Part shown: piece after piece, positions 10,505 through 20,148 of the stretch
Position numbering within the stretch: the stretch's first letter is position 1
Layout of the letters: each line of letters starts with the position of its first letter
From: Cryphonectria parasitica EP155
Lineage: Eukaryota > Ascomycota > Sordariomycetes > Diaporthales > Cryphonectriaceae
NCBI RefSeq assembly: GCF_011745365.1
Contig: NW_024468913.1
Coordinates: 1,798,001-1,862,000, forward strand
DNA length: 64,000 bases
Reading direction: 5' to 3'
Notes under the pieces: model-generated
What the model was told of the DNA's origin: nothing
What the model saw: the letters and a program-made list of their open reading frames with translations, nothing else
The model's database searches: none
Translations under genes and position numbers: made by a program

Positions 10505-12664
10505 TCATGGCGCATCCTCGAAATGCTCAGCCTCATTACCCAGCTTGCCCCCATTATCTACCCCCCGTCTGGAACTCAGCGCTGCCAGGTGTTGTTCCCG
10601 CAGCTTCCTCGCTCGAGCACCGGAGCAGGTATCCCTCGTAGCACCGGCAACGATGTTGCCTTCAAAGAGTATGCCGACGCTCTCCAGCGGAACACCTTTC
10701 GTTTCTGGCACGCAGAACACTGCGTACACGAGCATCAGGGCACAACACGCGCCGAAGAGCAGGTAGGTGCCGAACGTGATATCCGCGAGCATAATGGGTG
10801 TGAGCTTGGCGATGACAAAGTTGAAGAGCCATTGTGTCATGAGGGAGGCTGCCATGACCAGGGAGCGCACTGAAAGGGAGGGTGAGAAGTCAGACATTGT
10901 CAAAACGTGGAGGTTTGTTGAACAAAAGGAAAATCACACACCATGATTGGGAGAGCACTCGGATGCCAAGATGAATGGTATCGGACCCCAACCAAATGAG
11001 TAGAACACAACAAAGAGATAGACGCAGATGATGGCGAAAATGTTGTTCCCCGACAGCGACTTGTCAGTGGGATGAACGGCCTGGTTGATCCCAATGTAGA
11101 ACATTGCAAAGGCTTGGCCTGCAGCTCCGCAAATGAGAGACCACTAGATGGGTACGGGGCAATTGTCAGCTAACTCATGTGTACCATAATTTAAGTACTT
11201 ATTGAGCATGGAGCTGTGGAAGGCAGCGTACCTTTCGTCCGGCCTGCTCAACACCAAACATCAAAGCAAGCGCGGTAAAGACCACCTTCACGACGCCATA
11301 GATACCTGTGGCAAAAAGACCTGCTGATGAGCTCGACAGGCCCACGCTTTCGAAGATTTGTCTGCAGCGGCAAATATCGGTCAGTACACTACAAAGACAA
11401 AGTGGTGACAAGTGAGGAATTGCTTACGGGCTGTAGTAGTTGATGCTATTTGTTCCGGTCCACTGTTGCCAGAACATAAGCACCACCCCGAGGCTGGCCT
11501 GGTAAAACATCTTCTTGTTCGAGCAAGCTGCCCTGGCCTGCATGCCGAGGGATAACTTCTCCTTGCCCTCAAAGTCCGCGACGATCTCATCCAGCTCCTC
11601 CCGCAGCGCAGGGTCGTCCTCCGGCACAGCACGAACATGCGACAGTGCCCGCCTGGCCTGTGAGATGCGGTTCTTCTCGACCAGCCAACGTGGAGATTCG
11701 TTCTGGAAAGAGACGAGGAGAAGCAGTAGGCCCGGTAGCATCTGCAGGGCGAAAGGGATGCGCCATTGTGCCGAGTTGTTGGGGTCAGTGATCTGTTTCG
11801 AAATGCCGTAGTTGATGAAGTAAGAGATCATGATTCCAGTGACGTTGAATAGTTGCATACTGTATGTCCCTATGTTAGTATAGCTCGTGTAGAGGGAGGG
11901 CCAGGGAGTCACAGACCATCCAATGCAGCGCCCTCGGATCTCTCGATTCGCATTCTCGCCAATATAAGTCGGCACCACAGCAGAAATGAGACCCACGCCA
12001 AAGCCACCAATGAATCGTCCGATGTAGAGCTGAGCTAGGCTCGTGGTGCCGATGGCGCAACAAGTCTGTATGATGGAGCCGGCCAGGAAGACGAGGTCGG
12101 CCAAGATGAGAGACCACTTGCGGCCGCTGTGCGGAAAGTTAATAAGAGCTCGGTATACCTAAAGAGGTCGTTCTGATAGAGGGGAAAGAGAGATAGAAAG
12201 AAAGGGCCTGACATCTTATCGCTCAGCCAGAATGAAGCTGCGGCGCCAAAGAAACAGCCTCCCTGAAGAACAGAGACGATGTTGCCCTGCAGATTGGCAT
12301 ACGAAGCGCTTTTGGAGTCAAGATCGAAAGAGTGTTGAAACGACTTCATGGTGAGGACTCCTCCGATGAGACCGGTATCCCAACTATTATGTCCCGTTAA
12401 TGATTACCAAGATCGAGCCAGAAGAGCAAATTACAGCACAGCAGCTCACCCAAAAAGCATGCCTCCAAAGGAGGCCACAGCGGTGAGGACATAGGTCCGC
12501 CTGTGAGCCTGAATACTGCCCCAGATACTTTTGGGGGAAACCACCGCTATCGGCGACGAGTTAGACGGCATGATCAGAGGTGTCTCTTCGGTAGGGTCCC
12601 AATTCTGCGTGCTAGAACTTGAGGGTGTTGATGCCTCAGCGAGGCGAGGACGAACACTACTCAT
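10505..12664 (-). CDS. MFS sugar transporter (sugar porter family)
   Basis: Plasma-membrane proton-coupled sugar (or quinate/polyol) permease of the major facilitator superfamily. Seven exons, in gene order 12451-12664, 12213-12383, 11917-12126, 11428-11859, 11232-11361, 10942-11143 and 10505-10870, give 574 residues; all introns are 57-88 nt. Family signatures appear in order: GWDTGLIGG in the first membrane helix, DKIGRKW in loop 2-3, GRFIGGFGVG in helix 4, ESPRWLVEKNR after helix 6, QQWTGTNSINYYSP in helix 7, EQAGRKW in loop 8-9, and PETKG after helix 12. Three family motifs (GWDTG, DKIGRK, YYSPQIF) are rebuilt only by splicing, which supports the model. The junction at 11916/11860 uses a weaker donor (GTCTGT) and is the least certain. 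The tail after PETKG is long and charged. Substrate is unknown. Confidence 0.92.
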
Positions 12665-13909
12665 AATCCCTTCATGTGTTGATGTATAAGGGAAGAATTG
12701 AGGGTGAGCAAACAGAATCTCATCTTCAAAGATCTATTGACTTATTTCCAGCGGGAGAATAAACTCCCGATTCGAGACTCTGACTAGGCATGCTACCCAA
12801 GCATCTACTGCATGAGAGTGTCGTGCCTCGGTGGTGGCTCCGCCGAAGATGGAGTGGTGGAGGCCCTGACGTGACGGTCTCCCCCGCATCCCCAGAGCGC
12901 AGTGGGTCTGGGGGAAAATAGAGGGATTGTACTACTATGATTTCTTGGTGACGATGCTGCGCCTTGGTTTGTGAGAAGATCTGCGGCAAGAATTCTCGGC
13001 TCCAGCCATTTCAATTACTACAGTACTGCTTTTCACATTTTAGTGTGCCGCCCAGGACTTCGTTACTGAGCGACCGCAGAAATATACTTTTCATAGACCG
13101 CACGATAAGAAGCCGTTGCTACCTGTGCTGTGTTGCCTCCAGGTTCACAGACAACGCACTGGTCATCAAGCTTGCCACCCAATTGCACTCAAACGAAATG
13201 TGAGCACTGGCTATAAGTCTATGGACATTTATGCGCCATGTTGTGGATCAGTCAGCACTGTACCCCTTGAGCCCTGCCGTTTTAGGGGGCCAGTCACGCC
13301 AGTGCCTCCAGCTTTCCTGTTAGCATCGCGAGTAGAGGAGCGTAGTAGTATCGATGCTGCAATGATGATCATGCCAAGAGTTCAGTTAAGCACACATTAA
13401 TTAAGTTGTTGCATGATTTCTCTTTTCACGGCGACCGAAGAATCGTTCAACTTCCAGGCTCCCTTGAGGTTTCTTCTGAGACAGGTGGACCTGCCGAGAT
13501 GATAGGAATTCCGAAGCATTGCGCGCGGCGATCCCAGTTCACGATCCCACGTGTCAGTTTGAGACAACAAATTTCGGTTATGAAACTTGACGGGAACGCG
13601 ACAGGAACGGGGAGTCTGATAATGGATTTATCTGCTTGCTGAGTACGTATCGAGTCTGAATTATGATGAAGGTATTACAACCAAAATAAAGGAAGCGGCT
13701 GCTCAGACCAGATCCAAAGGCAAGAAGAAGAAAAGGCAAAGGTGGCCGGCCGTATAACGTACAAGACATGCTCCCGTGCTTCCAAAATTGTTCATCAGGT
13801 CATATCATGGGCCTCATCCTCACGCGAAACGGACCTCTGTCGACCAGAACTGCACTGGCTCTACTAGATGTGCTCTGCCAAACAGCTGATGTCTCGTGCG
13901 CCAGCTTCT
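12665..13909. other. Intergenic region
   Basis: Contains the promoter of the minus-strand sugar transporter and the 3' side of the LC8 gene. Only short open frames without recognisable protein features are present. No RNA gene or repeat of note was seen. Confidence 0.6.
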
Positions 13910-14638
13910 TTATTGTGTCTTGAAAAGAAGGATGGCGCAGTGGCCAAGGTAGAAGTATATGAAGTGCTTGGTTTCTGTCACGCTGTCAGCCCTTTTGTTC
14001 ATGAGAACCAGACCTCGAGTGCTGTTCAAGCACAGGCCCATGAGGCGTAGAGGAGAAGTTTGGCAGGTAAGGCCTCAGCAGACAAGCATACCATGAGTGA
14101 CAAAGCTGCCAAAGTTGCGGCCCACGATGCAGTGCCATGTGGGACCCTTCCGATCGTCGAATGTCTTCTTGATGTGTTGCGCAATGTCCTAAGATCATGC
14201 TCTTGTCAACCATCGTATGTTCTGACCTGGGGCAGAAAAGCGTATCGTCTTCGCGAGGGCCTGAGGGCACTAAGCCAAGGTTGGAGGGAATTCGGGATGT
14301 CTCGAGGGTCTTGGTTGAGGTGTACCTTCTCAATGGTGAACTTGGCCATGGCCTCCTGAGCTGTCCAGCCTTGTCAACAAATGGACGGTCTACTGCATGT
14401 ACGGGAATGATTGACGAGCCCACTTACCCACTTCAACAGCCTCCTGCGACATCTCCTCCGTCTGAAAACCCAGCGTCAGCCTCAGGCAGTATCATCTCGA
14501 ACAAATGAGAGCTCTCACCATATCAGCGCTCTTGATCTGAGGCACGAGCTTCTTCTCCCCAGCTCCGGGAGACGTTGGGCTTGCTTCAACCATGGCTGTA
14601 AAGGGTTCCTTGGAGTCGGTAGAGCTGAGATCGGCCAT
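13910..14638 (-). CDS. Dynein light chain LC8 (DYNLL type)
   Basis: Small homodimeric hub protein of the cytoplasmic dynein motor that also binds many short-motif partners. Five exons, in gene order 14519-14638, 14428-14461, 14326-14360, 14092-14188 and 13910-13974, give 116 residues. Splicing rebuilds the LC8 fold without gaps: [27 protein letters not shown], the near-invariant [19 protein letters not shown], and [17 protein letters not shown]. Two exons are only 34 and 35 nt, so the gene cannot be seen as one long frame. Relative to animal and yeast LC8 (about 89-92 residues) there is an N-terminal extension of about 30 residues rich in Ser, Thr and Pro. The last intron is 117 nt with two candidate AG acceptors; the one used here keeps the HETKHF frame. 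Confidence 0.96.
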
Positions 14639-15313
14639 GTTAAGCAGTTGAGCAATCGAAGGAGAGGAAGACCACAGACATGCCCAGGTGACGTCGAAAA
14701 GGAAGACAGATGGGTAGAGAAACGCTCGATCAAGTGCCGGCAGACTAATGTCGTGCCAAGTCGCGAGTGGATCGAAGGGGGAAATGTCGTACCTTAGAAT
14801 TGCTGGCAAGAGCACAGTACGTTCAACTGTGCATGTAACAACAGAGAGAAGTGGTGGGCGTTGTGCGTTGTTGTCAACGTCTTATTATTTATCGTAGGAT
14901 CAATGTTTTGGACCAGCCTCAGCGTTGCACAAGCTAAAGCAACACCACACAAGATAGTCGAAATGACGACCCCTGAAAATGAGGCTACGTGCGGCAGGCA
15001 AAAGCAACCTTGGGTGCGGGAAGCACTTGCAGGGGAGGTCTGGCTGCCGCTCTTGCATTAAGCAGGGCTACCAATCACTTACGCCTGCTTCGCTGAAGAC
15101 CCGCTGAAAAATTTCTGGCAGAACGCCTCGTCTGTCGTGGTTTTGGTACCTTCCTCGCATGCTCTTTCTCTTTCTCTCTTCCTCTCATGCCATCTGCATC
15201 AACAACCATTTTCATCCAATACTCAACTACTACGACCTGCATCACGAAGAAATGTCCGTATGACTTGCAGTTCTATAAACGCGCAATCTGTTGGTCAATT
15301 CTGCGCTGCAGCC
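14639..15313. other. Divergent promoter region between LC8 and Mrd1 genes
   Basis: The two genes are transcribed away from each other, so this 675-base interval carries both promoters. The side next to 15314 has a CT-rich tract (about 15160-15190) typical of fungal leaders. A three-codon upstream ORF (ATG at 15252) and an in-frame upstream ATG at 15260 precede the chosen Mrd1 start. Confidence 0.6.
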
Positions 15314-18125
15314 ATGGAGTCGTCGCGCCTGTTCGTCAAAAACCTGCCCCCAACTATCAATGAGTCCGACTTTCGGAAACACTTTTCGACAGGCGGTCGA
15401 CAAGTTACTGATGTCAAGTTGATTGCGAAGAGGAGGATTGGCTATGTCGGCTACAAGACGCCCGAGGAGGCTGCCAAGGCCGTCAAGTACTTCAACAAGT
15501 CTTACATACGCATGTCTAAAATATCTGTCGAGCCAGCCCGGCCCATCTCAGACCCTACCCTTCCCACCCTACACAAGATCGAACATGTTGCGGGCCGGCT
15601 TCCCACGCCAGAACCCGAGCCAAAGGCGAAGAACAAGATCGAGGCGGACAGCAAGAAGAGGAAGAGAGAGGAACTGGATCCAGCCGATCCCAAACTGAGA
15701 GAGTACCTCGATGTGATGCGTCCGGGTCAGACGACTTCTAGCAAACTTGAGGGTATACTTGGGCAACCTACAGAAGAGGCGGACGTTGTATTGCCAATCG
15801 TACCTGTGGAAGCTGAGAGCGACGACGAATACGAGGAAATCCCAACTCACAAATCGAAGCGTCAGAAGGAGGATGTGCAACACACAGTGCCCTCTGCGCC
15901 TCCAGCAGCAGCAGCAGCACCCAGCTCTGCCGGTAATGATTTGCAACCAGCAGCTAAAGACGCAATGAAGGAGCCAGAGCCAGGACTAGCGGACGCCACG
16001 GATGATGACTGGTTGAGGTCACGCACAAACAGATTACTCGACCTGGTTGACCCTGATGACCCAGCAGCTCTGGCCGCGGTCGCATCGCGTCCAAGTCAAC
16101 AGCCTGCCGAGCCTACTGGCATTCTGCCATCGGAAGACACCGGTATGATTGATGCCGGCGCAGAGCCGGAATCGCCTGATGAGCCAGCCACCGTGCAAAT
16201 AGATGGGGACAGTGCAACAGAACAAGTCCGTCGCACAGCGAGGCTGTTCGTCCGGAACCTACCTTTCAAGGTTACTGAGGCTGAACTCCGAGACCATTTC
16301 TCCAAGTACGGCGACGTTGAAGAGGTAAGCCCCCCCTCCGTCTCCCCTTCCTCACTACTTCTTTTCGTCCTCCCATGTTGTGATGAACCCCAGATAGGGA
16401 CAGCTTATGCTCAAAGCATTTGATGAGAACCTGGGTCGAGTATTTTAGTAGATGCTTCGCTCTTCTGAACATAGGGATATGGTTTTTTCTTGGTTTTTTT
16501 TTTCTTCTGCATACTCGAGAAAACAAGCTGCCGAAAGTCTCCCGCTGACTTTACTCATAGCTCCATGTTCCCGTCGCTGCTTCTGGCCAAGGTAAGGGAT
16601 TTGCTCACGTTTCCTTTGCGGATCCAGAATCCGCCATCGCCGCCTTGCAGGATGTCGATGGCAAACCTTTTCAGGGTCGCCTCCTCCATGTCATTCCTGG
16701 TCAGCCCAAGAAGGATCATCAGTTGGATGAGTTTGCCATTTCACAGCTGCCGCTGAAGAAACAAAATCTCCTGCGCAAGAAGGCTCAAGCAACAACGAGT
16801 ACCTTCAACTGGAATTCGTTGTACATGAACCAAGATGCCGTGCTCGCCTCAACAGCAGATCGGCTTGGCGTGTCCAAATCGGAGCTGCTCGACCCTACAT
16901 CGACCGATGCTGCTGTGAAACAGGCTGTAGCCGAGACACAAATCATCACAGATACCAAGAGCTACTTTGCCACCCACGGCGTGAATCTTGACGCCTTCAA
17001 ATCCCAGAAGAAGGGAGATACGGCGATTTTGGTCAAGAACTTCCCCTATGGCACTACACTCGAGGAATTGCGGAAGTTATTTGAGGAAGCCGCAGGCGGC
17101 AATGTTCTCCAGGTGCTGATGCCACCCAGTAAGACCATTGCCATCGTGCAATTCTCACAGCCAGTAGCGTGCAGAACGGCGTTTGCGAAGCTAGCCTATA
17201 GGCGTATGGGATCTTCGATCTTGTTCCTCGAGAAGGCGCCTGCAGATCTGCTCGCAGATCATCAACAACCAATCACAAACACCCAAACAGATCGCCACAC
17301 TGGCGTACAGAAAGTCTCTGCTACTGATCTCTTAGAGCGGGAGGATGACGGGGAGACCGGAGAGACCGGGTCCTTATACGTCAGAAACTTGAATTTTGAC
17401 ACAACAACAGCTCAGTTGGCCGAGGCTTTCACGTCTTTGGACGGATTCGTCCGCGCACAAGTAAAGACAAAATTGGATCCCAAGAAGCCAGGCCAGGTGC
17501 TGAGCATGGGGTTTGGTTTTGTTCATTTCCGCTCCCAGGCACAGGCTGAGGCTGCCCTGAAGGTCATGGACGGCTATGTCCTGGATGGCCATACTCTTGG
17601 AGTCAAGGCTTCCCACAAGGGGCTTGACGCAGCCGAGGAGAGACGCCGGGAGGACAAGGCCAAAAAGGGCCAGAGAACCAAGATTGTCATCAAGAACCTG
17701 GCATTCGAGGCGTCCAAGACTGATCTTCGGCGGTTGCTCGGGACTTATGGCAAGCTCAGAGTCGTCCGCATTCCAAAGAAATTTGGCAACTCATCGTATG
17801 GGTGCTCCCTTTCCTCTCTAGACACGCGCCATTTTTAGTACTTTGCTAACGTATGTGAATAAACAGACGAGGATTCGCGTTTGCGGAGTTCGAGTCGCCA
17901 CGGGATGCAGAGAACTGCATCAAGTCTCTTAAAGATACCCATTTACTTGGTCGCAGACTCGTGTTGGATTACGCTGAAGCTGAGGCGGTTGATGCAGAAG
18001 AAGAAATCGCCAAGATGCAGAAGAAGATTGGGGGCCAGGTCAACAAGGTTGCGGTCCAGAAACTCACCGGGAAGGGGGCCAGACAGAGATTTGAGATCGG
18101 GGATGAAAATGAGGACGACGCATAA
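15314..18125 (+). CDS. mrd1: Multiple RNA-binding domain protein 1 (Mrd1)
   Basis: Nucleolar protein of the 90S pre-ribosome needed for early 18S rRNA processing; orthologues have five or six RRMs. Exons 15314-16324, 16561-17795 and 17867-18125 give 834 residues, normal for fungal Mrd1. The start is chosen because the protein then begins MESSRLFVKNLPP, as in orthologues; an in-frame ATG at 15260 would add 18 residues. RRM1 lies near residues 3-80 and is followed by an acidic Lys/Glu and Ala/Pro-rich linker. RRM2 (ARLFVRNLPF) starts near 309 and is interrupted by the first intron (236 nt). RRM3 (AILVKNFPYGTT) starts near 490, RRM4 (LYVRNLNFDTT) near 608 and RRM5 (KIVIKNLAFEAS) near 711, ending with the RNP1-like RGFAFAEF rebuilt across the second intron. 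The C-terminus is basic then acidic. Confidence 0.95.
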
Positions 18126-18670
18126 GGCTGAGGTCTCTCTTGATAAACCTTTTTGGGGGCTCGTGGGTCCTACGCCAATCCCGAAATATGCTTGGACTCG
18201 AGTACTAGAGGTATTCGTTCCGTACTTGTGGGTTGTGACTCGTGTGTCTTGCTCACCATCCCTTGCTCAGCCCGCCAACCAACAAAACCCTCCCCTAACA
18301 AACAATTGGAACGTCCCTCCCTCTGCTTAATTCTCCTGCTTGGAAAATGATGTCTGTAGCTAATCTTGTTCGCATGCCTCACACGTCGGGAAAACAGGGA
18401 ACCCCCCTCCGAGCCTCATCAGGGCCCTTGTCATCAACCTATCATTTCCCCTACGTTCCTTCGCATAAGATGTGTCTGTACTATACTATAGTTTTCTTCA
18501 CTGGCAGATCTCACCTGCATGGCAGTACCGAGACCAGTGGCGTTTTCTAGAATTCGGCGTTGCCCAGCCCTTGAGACTATGCGTTACCTGATGAGGGCAA
18601 GCCCTACTACAGCAGCCGTCTCCCCGCAGAAGGGAGTGAACAACTTGGTGCAGATTAGGTGCACGACAAG

Positions 18671-18714
18671 AGGGGGTGAGGGTGTGAAGGGGTGAAGGGG
18701 AGGGGGGAGGGAGG
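18671..18714 (+). other. Potential G-quadruplex block
   Basis: Six runs of three to six G are separated by one to six other bases on the plus strand, which satisfies the usual four-run G-quadruplex rule. It lies about 490 bases upstream of the TEA-domain start codon. Confidence 0.5.
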
Positions 18715-19137
18715 AACTCGAATGGTCAGATGGCCTTTGTAGCAATGTTATCGTCATGGTAATGTAGAAGCCGTCTGTCTCCCTACGATAGGCAGACTGT
18801 CCAGCGGATCGAGAGGTCCACTCTCTGTGGGAGGGAGGTGAGCAGGACTATTTCTGAAATAAGTATCTTATACTCTCACACTCGCCTGCTTTCCTCGCCA
18901 CGGAGGAGAAATTCCTTTCCCCCCCGCAGCCGACATTCTTTCCAGCTCCCCATTGTCATTCCTTCTTCTCTTCTTCCTTTCTTCACGTTCCTTACGCTTC
19001 GATAGCATTTTGTGGTATTGCCCGTATCACAGCAACTATTCATTCTTTACAGCAAATATCCTGACGTTTTCATGTTTTTGAATTCCTAAAGATTGAACGA
19101 TAGGAAAAAGAAAGAGAAAAAAAAAAGAGGAGCGTGC

Positions 19138-19179
19138 ATGGGCTCTGTGTGTATGCATATCTCACGAGGAATCAGCTGA
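19138..19179 (+). promoter_or_regulatory. Upstream ORF of the TEA-domain gene
   Basis: ATG at 19138 followed by 12 sense codons and a TGA ending at 19179, 20 bases before the main ATG at 19200 and out of frame with it. If the transcript starts upstream of 19138, ribosomes must pass this frame first, which would reduce or condition translation of the regulator. The transcription start is not known. Confidence 0.5.
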
Positions 19180-19199
19180 AGAAAAAAAGATCTTACGCT

Positions 19200-19499
19200 A
19201 TGGATGCTCGTCGACCTGTTTTGTCTTCTCAACCTTATCCTCCCTCCTCCGTTCCTACTACCCAGTCCCTGGCGGCGGAGTATGGTGGTGACACGACCAG
19301 CTTGATTTCGCATGATGGCGGACACACCGGCACCACTGTCCCTCCTACAACCACTTCTACCGTCGTCGGTGCCTCCACTGCTGCTTCCACCTCGGGCTCC
19401 ACGTCCAGCACAGGCTGTCTGAGCGATGGCACGGTCGGAAGCACAAGCAGCACGAGGCAGCCACTCCAGGAGTCGACAGGCAATGCCCAGCACCAGCCC

Positions 19500-19546
<47 letters not shown>

Positions 19547-20090
19547 TCATCACCACCAGCACCAGCACCACCACCACCACCAAGTCCCCTCGCTGTATCC
19601 TCCCGGCCAGTATCCCCTGCCCTCTCTCCAGCCCATCTCGAGGTCCTGCACGCCAGCCCTCTCGTCCACGCCCTCTCTTTCCATCCTGACGGGTCCCCTT
19701 CCGGCGCCGCCAATCCTAGCGTCCAACGCGCCGCCGCACCCTGCTGCAGCTGCAGCTGCAGCGTCTGCTGGGTCAGGATCGACAGCGGCGGCTTCCGGGT
19801 CGACGTCCTCGCTGAGGGTGCGGCGGTACCATGAGCTTGTGCAGAAGCGGAACCGGAACCCCATCTATGACTGTCCCGAATTTGCACAATACAGGCTCAA
19901 GCAGAAAGATAAGGACCGGCAGGTATGGCCGGACGTGCTCGAGCATGCGTTTCTAGATGGTGAGATTTTCTTGATTTTCTTTTTTCTTCCCTTGAGTCCC
20001 TCTCCCTCCCTGGATTACTTCCATCAACGGCCCCACCAGGCTCCCTCTCCCTCCCTGGCCTGCAATCTTGCCCACCAAGGGAAAAGGGGA

Positions 20091-20148
<58 letters not shown>

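Larger units (their letters stand above)
18126..19199. other. Promoter and leader region of the TEA-domain gene
   Basis: No coding frame is supported. It carries a G-rich block at 18671-18714, a CT-rich stretch near 18955-18985, a poly-A run near 19117 and a 14-codon upstream ORF at 19138-19179, consistent with a long regulated 5' region. Confidence 0.6.

Noticed and set aside
15260..15313. Alternative in-frame start for Mrd1, adding 18 residues
   Set aside because: Mrd1 proteins begin directly at the first RRM (MESSRLFVKNLPP), and the intervening bases look like leader with a possible splice acceptor (CTGCAG) before the chosen ATG.
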